Positions 10,403-21,259 of a stretch of 64,000 nucleotides of DNA are shown here, piece by piece. The DNA is from Desarmillaria ectypa (Eukaryota > Basidiomycota > Agaricomycetes > Agaricales > Physalacriaceae). Below the pieces are notes generated by a model, which ran no database searches, had not been told where the DNA came from, and saw only the letters and a program-made list of their open reading frames with translations. Where the stretch lies: NCBI GenBank assembly GCA_030407005.1, contig JAUDYN010000006.1:248001-312000 (forward strand), in the 5' to 3' direction. A program made the translations under genes and the position numbers. Each line of letters opens with the position of its first letter. The first letter of the stretch is position 1.

Positions 10403-12900
10403 GAGGTTGGCACCATGGATTAGTCCTGTGGTGTGGCGTTGAGTCTCGTTGAGTCCAAACTCGGGGGAGATAGGCGGAAAAGCGTACGGATTTTCCGTAA
10501 AGATGACAGAGTCGTTGATCCCCGAACGGACCTCAGCGCCAGGTTCCTACCGACGATTCGGGACATAGCCGATAGAGTTCCCATGTTTGTTGAGTACTGG
10601 CTTCACTTGGTGAACAACAAAAACACTGTCGAGTACCATCGACCCCGTACTTGCTCTACAAGATATGAGGTATCGAAGCACCGAGAGGACGTGACCGCAA
10701 AAATCGATGCCCTGAAATTCGTATTTCCAGATAGGTACGGCCTTTGAGTGGCCTTCTCACGAATGGCACTTTGAAGCGGATACTGTACAATCTACCCACC
10801 GTGAGCATGCAAGTTTCTGTTTGCTAGTGCTGACACATATCACGCATCGTACTTCAAAATTCGAATACAACCTTTCCAAAAAAAAAAATGGAGGATTATC
10901 TTGAAAGGTAGTCGTGTTCCAATTTTTTGAAAGCTTCTGCAAGGCAGTGTCATGCAACTTCTTCCCTTGGTGCAAAGAATTGCTCGAAATGTATTGTCCG
11001 CAAGTGTTATACATGGAAAACGCTATATTGCGCCGAATCTTGGGGTCAGTTGTAAGATGCCAGTAATAGAAAAGTCAAAAGACAACACACCCTAACGCAC
11101 CCGTCCTCTAGGTACTAGTGTACCCCGTAACCAAGCCAACCAGTGATAATTCAGAGTCACCATGGTCCGGACATTGTAGCCAGAGCATATCCAGAAATCT
11201 GCCCTCCTCACGAACACACCCGATTAGGACTATGCTTGTCAAACACTGGCATACGTACACAATAATTTGAGTGTAACCCAAGAGTGTAGGTAAAGCGAAC
11301 TAGACGTTTAATCTCCAATGAAGGTCGTGGTTGTCGATGGAATATTTTCGCCCATGCACTGAGCAGAGGATACTTACGATATGAGCAAGCGAGGATGCAC
11401 ACTTCATAGCCTCCCTCCTCCATCAAAGAGATAGTGTTATAGTTTAGTTCTCTCCCTCGCCAGATACGAGGTAAAGGTGGTGGATAGGTCGGAAGATATA
11501 AGGATGATTACCGAGGGCAGACCACGCAGCAGAGCGGATGCAGATGGGCAGAGAGGAAAAGCGTCGCTTACACGAAGAGCAATGTAACTTGATCTCGTGC
11601 TGGATGATTGCTTTGCAGTAGGCAACAAATTTCACGCTCCTTTGCGAGACGTGACATGGAAGACTCAGCTGAGCGAGCCAGGGCGACCTGGCCTCTTTTT
11701 GGCGAGGGTACACCATAGGTGGTGTGGTTGGGTAGAGGTGGCAGCGAGAACAAGGCATATGCAACTCCGCGTTAGGAACGAATATCACAGAATCACAAGA
11801 GCCACATGAATCTTTCCTGCCAATACCCTCCGAAATTTCACGTTTGAATAGGCGACTTCCTTGACTCTTGCTTCGATGCCTTGAGATGACATTCTCTTTC
11901 TTTTTGTCGACATTTCTTGTACCTTGGTGCGGTGCAAATGGTCAATTTTCATAGACTCCGTTAGAACGTACTAGAAAAGACATTGCAAGTTACACGCACC
12001 TCGCGTCCACCATCGACACCTCTGGTCAATGAAATCTCGTACTGACTCATCGTATTTGTTACTGTAGCTTTTCGTAGGGGGTCTGTCGTTATAATGTGGG
12101 ACTACGTACCCCATGCCATAGCCTCCGCGGCCCAAATTCGTTACTCATCCGAAGGGACTAGAAAGCTTGGGATTGTCGTTAAAATGCAGCAGAGTGTCAA
12201 CTGAGCCCTAAAAACTGAATATATGCGCCCAAAAAAGAAGAAATTCGGCATGGAACTCACGGAGGAAAATTGAAACCCCTCTATGCATCCATAATCTATC
12301 CACCACGACAGTGAAAGTAAAAAATTCTCGCTTTCCAAATGCTGTAACGTATATCTTTGTGAGAAGGAATCAAAGGGCTAACAGTTTCGGAGCAAGACTT
12401 ACCCACTGTTAGTCGAGTGCCTTTTTCTTTTCCCGTCGCAGCTCCAGTGGCAATATTATGGATCATTGTACAGTGCGGCAGCATCGTATGGCATCGGTTT
12501 GGTGGTCCTTGGGTAAAAACTGACGAGCAGACGACAGTCTGCGACCAAGAGAAAAGTCGAAACTGGTCGTTCAGTTGAATTATTTAAACTTCATGGAATA
12601 TGTTAGTCACTAATGAGGTAGATACAGACGAGCGATACGCACTTGAGCACATCCCATTGACATGCCCGAATAAAGTCGGAGCATTGCGTAGAGGAGGAAG
12701 AGGAAGAGGTATCTGTCATGTCCCAGAAAAAACCACGTGACCACCACAAGCGCCTACTTGCCCAAGGCTTAACTCCAGACTCTTGGCAGCAACTTGGCGG
12801 TCGCATCTCTGAAAACATACGCACTCGATTCTGGGTCATGTTGATGTCTTATTTGATTGAACTAAACAACGGGAAAAAATGAAGACAGGACATGCGTGAA
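10403..12900. other. No gene supported
   Basis: Several short frames exist on both strands, but none carries a recognisable motif or a convincing splice-consistent extension. A frame at 10,433-10,747 (+) has a protein-like composition yet begins only with GTG and has no visible partner exon. Base composition is that of the host genes, not of the CpG-poor transposons. Confidence 0.4.
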
Positions 12901-12990
12901 TGAGCTAAAGGGATTTGAACCCTTGACTAAGATTTACGACTCAGCTGCGCAAGAGTGCCCGGCGATGCAAGCAGATGCTTCCTTTAGCCA
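12901..12990 (-). tRNA. tRNA-like sequence, probably a pseudo-tRNA
   Basis: On the minus strand a clean T-arm is present: stem AAGGG/CCCTT around loop TTCAAAT, with B box GGTTCAAATCC. It is followed by an acceptor-like 3' strand, TAGCTCA. The 5' end TGGCTA pairs with it only imperfectly. A stem CTGAG/CTTAG encloses a GTAAA-containing loop, but the loop is eight bases and the overall length is 90. It could be an intron-containing or long-variable-arm tRNA, or a decayed copy. I cannot assign an anticodon with confidence. Confidence 0.3.
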
Positions 12991-13354
12991 TGCCTCCTTT
13001 GCCGTACCACTGGAGAAGACAATTATATTGTGACACTGAATGACAGCATAGGAATGAATGTCAGTCACGGTGATGAGACTGGCTTTGCCTTCTTTGCCTG
13101 GTCACGGATGCAGTGTATTGTACAGCTCCCAGCGGAGAGCAGGAACGTGATATTTTATACAACGACTTGTAACAGAGCAGGAAGCGAAATGAATGAGGTA
13201 AACAAAAGAGACGAAAACAAGACTCGGAAAAGGGTGGTCACCGTTATCGACATTAAATAAAAACGTAGAAATGGATAGGTAAGAATCCTTTATTGGGGGA
13301 ATTCAGCTATGCATAATGCTGAATTAAAAACTGAACCCACCCTAGAAGTTCAGG

Positions 13355-14907
13355 TCACTGATACCAGAGACGTGCATCTTTATGTCTTCCAGCAACAACC
13401 GGCGCCTGGTACGTCGCACGAGGCATGGCACGAATAAGATCGATATACGTCGACTCCTCCGTCAAGTCGTTCGACCTAAGAGTACGAAGGAGAGCCTGTG
13501 TGAAAAACCCATTGAATCCATCCTTCCCTTTCACCTCCCTCGCAAACTGGTACTCCTTACACGCCGCCAAAACAACATGAGACGTCATATCAGGCCGCCA
13601 GTCCTCCGCTAAGACTGAACGATACCCAGTGAAGGATGTCATCTTCTCCTCCGCGGTATCGAGCATGCTTTTGAGCGAAGCGCGTGGCAATGGAGGGATG
13701 GTGCGTATTCCCGACTCTATATGTCTGGTGAGGCTACCAGAATGGCAACAGTCCAGGATGAACGTGATATGATTCCCCTTGTTACGAGAGATCTCTTTGA
13801 GAATGCTGTTGATCTCTCTATCGCTGATGTCAGGGATTGGGACGCCGTCCGCGTCGAGATCTTCACGGTCCATGGGACAGAGTGCTTCAATTGATCCTAT
13901 CTCTGCGGCGTGGTCAAAGTCCGACGGAGAGTAGCATGAGCCGTGTCCCGAGAAGTATATAATGATGTTGTCTCCCATCTCGATTTTGGGATCGTGAACG
14001 AGATTAAGGAGGGTCTCTATTATGTTCGCGCGGGTAGGAACAGAGGAATTTTTGAAAGTTCTGTGTTCTGTAGAGCCGAGAAGGCGCTGAATACGTTCTT
14101 TTGGAACGCCGAGGTCACTGACGAAGTAGTTTTCCATCATCAAGGCGTCTGACACGCAACCACGTAACGGAGATGTTTCATACGCGTCAATACCTATGAG
14201 AACCGCCCAAAATCGGGAGGCATCTACACGGTGTTGTGGCTATGTGATTGATTTTCAATGCCAGAATTAACGAACATAAATATACTTACACCTTGACAAT
14301 CTAGAGAGGATTCAAGTCGCAACTTTTGCATCTGTTGAACGCCCGCGAACCTGAGTCGGAGGTGATAGAGTTTATGGAGATTTTCCAAAGCCTTAACTGA
14401 GTCGTTATCTTTCCCTGATAGCGCCCTAGCCTTAGCCTCATAAAAAACCTCCACAGAGTCGGCCCCGTCCATCCCGTACTGCTCCGCGAGATCTTGCTCG
14501 ATCTTTTCTAGGCAGAGGATTTCCTCAGAGTCTGATAGTTCCGCATCTCCCTTTGTCAAACGTTAGAATAGAGATCCCAGGAGAGGCATGAGAATATATG
14601 AGAATATATACCTACCGATGATTCCTCTTGGGGGAAAGATGGTGTGGAGGCATCTTTATATGGGAGAGCCTCATGGACAGCGTAAGCCGAAGTGGTCCAA
14701 ACGAAGATGAGAAAGGTTCATACCTACCATCCAAAGTAGTCGACTTTTCAAAGGCTCCCCACCCAACAAAAGCCTTCCTAACAAAAACAACGTTGCCAGC
14801 GCAACCAATGCTGCTAGCACGAGTTCCGAATTGTAGGCCAATCGTTTAAAGAATAGTAGCACCGCTGTCGTTTGGACTGCGAAGATATTTTTTCTGAGGA
14901 CAGACAT
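13355..14907 (-). CDS. Metacaspase with predicted N-terminal membrane anchor
   Basis: Four exons join in phase: 14,728-14,907, 14,616-14,669, 14,290-14,550 and 13,355-14,239, giving 459 aa. Introns are 58, 64 and 50 bp, all GT-AG. Residues about 28-48 form a strongly hydrophobic helix (VLAALVALATLFLLGRLLL), followed by a short Pro/Ser-rich linker, an acidic, probably helical region of about 85 residues, and then the caspase fold. The catalytic dyad is His264 in YFSGHGS and Cys330 in DCCHSG; the acidic loop MDREDLDADG precedes the Cys box. The C-terminus (VVAGRHKDARLWYQ) resembles the end of other fungal metacaspases. Family members are Ca-dependent Cys peptidases cleaving after Arg/Lys. The anchor suggests membrane tethering, which is an inference. 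The start codon rests on the anchor exon being part of this transcript. Confidence 0.8.
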
Positions 14908-16100
14908 ACAAGTTATACCAGGTGGAATATCAGTAAGAAGTGCGGAACGGCATCGTCAGCACAGAGCTGTAGAAAGCTGTTAGTACACGTGCACACAACG
15001 CGTGTACACTGATCGCTAGATTCGGACTTGCGGCCCGGAATACCGGGACACTCTCGACTCATACTACGTCCATCGCCCCGCGCCGAGAAGTATGCAATTA
15101 CCAATCAAGCAAGGGCAGAGTATAACTTCGGAGTGGGATGCACATGTGAGTTTTGGGGCAAGTGGTATCATCACAACAATGCTGTATGTAGATGCAATTA
15201 CTGAACTTCATTCTTCAGGCTGTGAAAATTACACTTAGTCTTCACTCACCCTCAAGACTTAAGACTCAAAACCATTCTCTGACAGGCGATTGTGGCATTT
15301 GTTTATTCCCGATTATGGATCTCCTTTGCTGAAAATGTCAATGTTTCTTCCACCTTAAGAGATGAGCAAGAAAGTGTTCATCTTTGGATAATGTAAGTTA
15401 GAAAATAGTTTGGTTGGTCAAATATCAAGTATCAAATGAGTTAGTCAAACTTGAGTGGTTGTTACCAGCAGAGCACTGTTGAAGTACAAGAAGGTGTCTT
15501 GCCCAGGTAATCCACTATTGTGCACACTGCCTTAGTTCTATGGCAGCCAGTCTTCCAGTTGAACATTGAAACTACAGCATCCAGAGAAAGGTATCAAGGA
15601 TAAATATGAGTGTCATTCAGCCATGAGTAAGAAATGAGAACCACACATTGCCACTCAGGACTACATGCAAAGGTGTTGGCAGCAAAGGTAGTTTCATTTT
15701 GATCACCTTTCTCAAGCTAATTAGGTTTGATGGAATCAAGCTGTATCATTTGGTGACCAAGGTAATGTTGGTTACCCAGAGTGCATGATCAAGAGTGTGA
15801 GAGCAACCAGCTAACTTTGTCCTCTGAAAGGTGTTGTCCAATGACCCTGAGGAACAGCATCATGATCATTGCCCTTGTTCTGATTTCTCCAAGCAATACT
15901 GTTGGGATTTGCTGGAAAGTTCTAGAAGGGGCAATCTGGCATCATGCTGAGAGTCACTGAGTAAGCATGAGAGGAGTAGAAAGTTGCAGTACATTCTGGA
16001 TTCTAGTGTGAAGTAGTATAAATATGAGCTTTGTAGGAGCCATAGAATAACAAGTTCTTTACATGGCACATGAGTACCAGTGAAAGATTGATAGTTTAAA
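14908..16100. other. Gene-free stretch, CpG-poor from about 15,130
   Basis: No gene is supported. From about 15,130 the sequence becomes almost free of CpG and rich in TG/CA, like the old transposons to its right. It is probably the left part of an older decayed element or methylated repeat into which element E inserted at 16,101-16,105. I cannot define its left border or family. Confidence 0.45.
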
Positions 16101-16105
16101 GAAAA

Positions 16106-16498
16106 TGTTAGGACCCAACCTAACATGTGATCTTGGGATTGTGAACTACTTGTGGGCTGTCTCGCATTTGGACAATCACCCTTATATAAGAGTTGCTAGA
16201 TCTTTGGATGTGTGTAGAAGGTGGTGTATGATTTAAATTTAGTTGAAAGATAGAGAGTGTGTACAAAAACTACTCTACTTATATACTGAAAAAACATTGG
16301 TTTAATAATAGATGAAATGATAGTGTTCATGCATAAAACAAGCTGAGTCATGTGACTACAGTCCAACTATGGTGAGGCATATTGTAATAGGTGAAATGAG
16401 AGGGAATCAATAAGGCTTTATTGATGGATGATGACACTGTGATGATGCATATGTTGATAGGATGTTGGATAAGATAAGATAATGGAAAAATGATAATA
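16106..16498 (-). repeat. 3' LTR of element E
   Basis: In plus coordinates it begins TGTTAGGACC and ends GATAATA (the canonical TGTTATG start has decayed). A TATA motif near 16,280 and the minus-strand ATCTTTCAACTAA site match the partner LTR. The purine tract and PPT-side sequence (ACTCCCTTGTTAAAGCAG read on plus) follow directly. The five bases to the left are GAAAA. Confidence 0.9.
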
Positions 16499-16884
16499 TT
16501 ACTCCCTTGTTAAAGCAGTCATCCTGACTGCTAAGGTTCTTCTTTGGGGGTTTTGGGTTGTGATTCTGCTTGACTGATCCAATACTGATCAATCAGGCAT
16601 TTCCATCTGTCTTTGTCCAGGTTAATGATCCATTTCTGGAGTCCATCCTTGCATTGAGCAAGGTATGTGACATTGCCATTCTTAGAGTATTCATGGTCAA
16701 GTACATTGACTATGGCTTTTTCCTTGGTTATGATTTTGGTACTGTGTACAGCTCAGTTAATGTTTGCTTCATACTCTGTAATTGCTTCCTTGGCATTAGC
16801 CATTTCAGTGTCTCAGACCCAGGAATTATGTTCCCTTATCCATCCTTTCCATTTGACCAAGTAGTCCATGACTGATTTGGATGG
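16499..16884 (-). pseudogene. Element E: integrase C-terminus with chromodomain (3' piece)
   Basis: On the minus strand this reads from inside the chromodomain (DYLVKWKG-type motif) to the element's stop near the polypurine tract. It was cut off from the rest of the integrase by insertion of element A at 16,884/16,885. The missing upstream half lies at 38,886-41,491, where E stops at GGGACAACTATC, and this piece resumes at the corresponding CCATC. Several TGA codons replace Arg codons. Confidence 0.85.
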
Positions 16885-17280
16885 TGTTAGGACCCTGTCC
16901 TAGCATGTGATCTTGGGATGCTGAGTCACTCTTGGGCTGTCTCGTGTTCAGACAATCACCTGTTAATAAGAGGACTGCTAGTCTTTAGAAGAGTGCAATA
17001 GAAGGTATATGAATTAAGTTTAGTCAAAAGATAGAGAGTATGTACAAAACTGCTCTGCTTATATACTGAAAGTATGGGGCTAATAATAGCTGAAATGGTA
17101 TGGTACATGTGTGAGACTGGAGGGAATCAGATGACCATGGTCCAGTAACAGTGAGGCTATCAGAAATAGATGGAGTCCTTGCAGTTTGATAAGACTTGAG
17201 AGAGTGTGAATGGTTAGATATGGATGAAATGCATAAGCATTCTGGCATAAAAATGATTAGATAATGGAAAAATTATAACA
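16885..17280 (-). repeat. 3' LTR of element A
   Basis: It begins TGTTAGGACC and ends TTATAACA in plus orientation, preceded by GATGG. Its sister LTR is now at 41,492-41,887 on the opposite strand. Differences between the sisters are mostly G/A and C/T transitions. Confidence 0.9.
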
Positions 17281-20200
17281 TTACTCCCTTGTTAAAGCAG
17301 TCATCCTGACTGCTAAGATTCTTCTTCAGGGATTTTGAGTTGAGATTCAGCTTGACTAACCCAGTACTGGTTAATCAAGTTTTTCCATATTTCTTTGTCA
17401 GGATTGATGATCCATTTCTTATATCCATTCTTGCATTGAGAAAGGTATGCAATATTGCCATCTTTGGAGTACTCGTGATCCAGTATCTTGGTCACTGTCT
17501 TGTTTTTGGTTATGATTTTTGTGTCATATAAGGCTCAGTTAACATTAGCCTCATATTCTGCAATCACCTCTCTAGCATTTTCCATCTCAGTTTCCCAGAC
17601 CTATGAGTTATGTTCTCAGATCCAACCCTTCCATTTGACTAGGTAGTCTGTGACTTCCTTGGATGGTTGTCCTCATTTGGCACATACTCAATGAGTGCAG
17701 GAGTCTAACACTTCCTTGATTTCATATTTCTCCTGACTGTCAATGAGATCTGAAGGAGGGGGCAGTGGTTGTTGTTGGTTAGGGAATGATGGTGCAATAT
17801 AGAGAGTCAGCAGTTTTTCATTGAATCGGGGGTGTATCTTCTAATGACATGGTAGCTTCAGTTTGTATGCTGACATGCCTGACTTCTCAATGATTTCAAA
17901 TGGTCTGGTTTGTTTATCATTGAGTTTCTTTTTTGGTCTTGGAAGGTGAAGGTTGGCAGTGTCAAGCCAAACCTTAGTGCCAACTTGGTATTCTCGAGGT
18001 GACTGTTTTCCTTTGTTGTATTGTGCTTTCATTTGCACCATAGCTTTTTCTAAAGCATCATGAACCTTCTTATGAACTTGGGCCATGGTTTCTGTGAATT
18101 CTGCAGCCATAGGGTTTGAAAACATGGTTTTTTGAATGGAATCAGGAATGAGATGAGGATTTCGGCCATATAGGGCCATGAAGGGACTTTTGCTGGTGGC
18201 CGAATGAATTCAGTTATTGTGGGTGAACTCGGCAAGCAGTAGCCATTCCACCCAGTCACTTTGTTGGTGGTTGACAAAGATATGGAGATATTTTTCAATC
18301 TCCTGATTGATGCATTCTGTCTGCCTATTGGTCTGGGGATGGTATGCAGTTGATGCATTTTGTGTAATATTCAACATCTGATAAAGTTCCTTCATGAAGG
18401 AAGATACAAATTGAGGTCCATGGTCAGAGATGACTACCTGTGGCATTCCATGCTTTGCATAAACATGATTTCAGAGGATAAGTGCCCATCCTTCTGCAGA
18501 TAATTCCTCATGGCATGGAATCAGGAGTATCATTTTGGAAAAACAGTCTACAATGATGAGTAGAGCATTATAGCCTTCTGATTCTGGAAGGCTGGTGATC
18601 ATGTCGACTGAGATGTGAGTCCAAGAAGCATTAGGGACTTTATTAGAATGTAATGGAGCAGCCTTGGCTTGGGTATCGCTTTTGGTTCTTTGACACATTT
18701 TGCATCCTTTGATATAGGTTTTGACATCCTTCTTCATCTTGGGCCACCAGTATTCATGTAATACTAATTCTTTGGTTTTGGCGATTCCTGGATGTCCTGC
18801 AGTGATGTGGTCATGGTACTGTGTGATGATTTCTCCACGAAGAGATTCATCCTGAGGAATATAGATTCATCCATCATACCAAAGTATTTCATTCTCTTGT
18901 GTAATTCTTCTCTCATGATTAAGGGATTTCTCAATCCCTTGATCCCATTGAGATTTTTGTTTGGTTGCATCTCTTATATGCATTGTTTGTTCCTTGGTAG
19001 TGGACAATATTAATGCCCTGAAGTGCTTGGGGGAAAGGATGACTATGTCCTGATTGTCTTCCTTTCCTTGATTGTGATCATCTCATCAGCTAAGCAAGTC
19101 AGCCTTCTTGTTGGCTATTCCTGCTTTGTGCTGGAGGGTGAAATGGTATTCAGCCAGCTCAGTAACCCATTGAGCTTGTCGACAGTTCAACTTCTGTGGC
19201 TTTCAGAAGTACTGGAGGTTTTGGTGATCCATCCAGATCTCGATTGTTTCCTTAGTGCCCATAAGATAATGGTGCCATTCTTCTAGTGCAAGCATAATGG
19301 CAAGTAGCTCTTTGTCATAGTTTTGTAGTTTTACTCAGTGACTGTCAGGGCTTTTGACATGAATGCTATGGGTCTCCATTTCTCATCCTGCTCCTGACTT
19401 AGGATGGCACCAACAGCTCCATCACTTGAATCTGCTTCAACTCGGAATTTTCCTTCATTAGAGGGAATAGTTAGAATGATGTTTGTAGTCATCAACTTTT
19501 TGAGTTGTAAGAATGCCTGTTCTTGTTCTATTTCCCAGGTTCAGTTGACTTTGCTGGTTAACTGTGTCAGAGGTCAGACTATTTTGGAGTAATCCTGAAT
19601 GAATTTTCAATAAAAATTGGTGAAACCTAAAAAGGATTGTAATTCCTTTTTCTTGGTGGGTGTTGGCCATTCTGCAATTCTGGTGATTTTGATAGGTTCC
19701 ATTTGAATTGCATCTTTGCTGATGATGACTCCAAGGTATTCAGTCTTGAGTACCTCAAACTTACACTTTTCTGCTTTTAGGAACAATTTGTTTTCTTGTA
19801 GACATTGGAGAACTTGTCAAACAATAATTCGATGTTCAGATAGGGATTTTGTGAAGATAAGAATGTCATCAAGGTAAATAGTTACTTTTCCTCTGGCAAT
19901 GAGATTCTTGAAGATGTCATTCATTATCCACTGGAAGGTGGCTGGTGAATTGGTGAGTCTGAAGAACATAACCATAGGTTTGAAGAGCCCCTGGTTGGTT
20001 CTGAATGCAGCTTTTTCTTCATCTCCTTCTTGAATTCATACGTTGTTGTATCCCCAATGCACATCCAGTTTGGAGAAGTATTTTGCTCCATGTAGCTTAT
20101 CAATGAGTTCAGAGATCAAGGGAAGCAGATAATGATTTTTAATCATTATTTTGTTCAGTTTGCAATAATCCTGAACAGGGCATAAAGAACCATCCTTTTT

Positions 20201-20779
20201 CTTAATGAAGAAGAAAGGGGAAGCAAAGGGGGATTTAGAAGGACGAATGCATCCAGAGTCGAGGTTCTTGTCAAGGAATTTGTCAAGTTGTTCTTGCTTG
20301 TTTCAGTTGAGTAGGTAGACTTTACAGTCTAGTGTGGATTTGGCATTAGGGATTAGCTTGGTGGCATGATCCCATGGTTTTCATTCTGGTAGTTTGTCAA
20401 AGCTTTCTTTAGAGAATAGGTCTCTAAAGCTTTGATACTGAGGAGGTACTAACTCCTTGAATGTCTTCTTTGGCTTTTCTGCATTTGCAGCTGCCACCAA
20501 CTCATTTGCATGGTGTACAGCTCATAGTATAATTTCCTCTTGCATATTGATGGCAAGGATAGTTTCTCCTTCTTTAAGCTCTTCATCCCACCGATTTTCA
20601 TTATCTGTGTCAGGAAGAGTGAAATGATTGTTGATACAATGACATCATCTGAATGTCATGGATCCTATTTTCCAGTTAAGCAATGGGTTATGGCATTTAA
20701 GCCAGTCATGGCCTAAATATACCATCTTGGAGCTTAGATTCATGACTGCAAGGTCGATGCATTCGACATGGTCTCTGAT
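17281..20779 (-). pseudogene. Element A: degenerate pol (protease end, RT, RNase H, integrase, chromodomain)
   Basis: On the minus strand, fragments of every Pol domain are readable. There is an integrase zinc-binding part (CQRTKSDTQAKAAPLH), a catalytic core with VISDHGPQF, a GPF-like module (RPFEIIEKSGMSAYKLKLP), RNase H and RT segments. The same order is seen in element B. Frequent TGA and other stops break every domain, and CpG is almost absent. The left end of its coding region at 20,779 is the insertion point of element B; the protein continues at 29,274. Non-functional. Confidence 0.88.
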
Positions 20780-21202
20780 TGTTATGATTTTTCCGTTATC
20801 TTATCTTATCCGAGTCATATCCATAACTCATCCATCTAATCTAGCCCAGAAACCGACTCGTATCCAGCTATTCACTGACCACTACCCTTGTTCTCACCAT
20901 CTGTCACCCCAGACAATTACCATTGCTTCTATGATCCTCCCGGATCATCCTCTTTCGACACCGTTTGTGCATGGACTGTAGTGTTTCATCTAAATATAAC
21001 GCCGTAGGAATACTATATAAACAGAGTATATTAGACCATTGTACTCTATCTCTTGTTTTAATTAACACTATAAACCTCTTGCTTGCACTACACTAAAGAC
21101 TATTAGCGTAGTTCTCTCAATTGGGTGATCATTCGAACGCGTAATGGCCCAGAGAGGATCAGCTGACTGTCCCAAGTCACGTGCCCAAGTCAGTGCCTAA
21201 CA
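20780..21202 (+). repeat. 5' LTR of element B
   Basis: It starts TGTTATG and ends TAACA. A TATA box (ACTATATAAACA, about 21,011-21,022) is followed about 30 nt later by the predicted transcript start at 21,048. Upstream copies of CTTATCTTATC occur near the left end. It is preceded by CTGAT. Confidence 0.93.
21048..21060 (+). promoter_or_regulatory. Predicted transcript start / self-primer sequence of element B
   Basis: ATCTCTTGTTTTA lies about 30-35 nt downstream of the LTR TATA box. Its reverse complement is exactly the 13 nt that follow the 5' LTR. In Tf1 and sushi elements the first nucleotides of the RNA fold back to prime reverse transcription, so this should be the extreme 5' end of the RNA. 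Elements A and E show different sequences at the same place, each matched to its own binding site. Confidence 0.75.
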
Positions 21203-21215
21203 TAAAACAAGAGAT
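21203..21215 (+). promoter_or_regulatory. Self-primer binding site of element B
   Basis: TAAAACAAGAGAT begins at the first base after the 5' LTR, the usual place for a primer binding site. It pairs over all 13 bases with 21,048-21,060. I do not recognise complementarity to a tRNA 3' end (no TGG immediately after the LTR), which also argues for self-priming. Confidence 0.75.
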
Positions 21216-21259
21216 TACCCACTCTTCTTCTTACGCTAGCCGTATAGAAGAAATTCCTT

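Noticed and set aside
10433..10747. 105-codon plus-strand frame between the SSU1-like and metacaspase genes
   Set aside because: It has no ATG start, no motif and no splice partner. It overlaps the weak DUF6534-like remnant on the other strand.
13382..14152. Plus-strand frames inside the metacaspase gene
   Set aside because: They are antisense shadows of a strongly conserved caspase domain.
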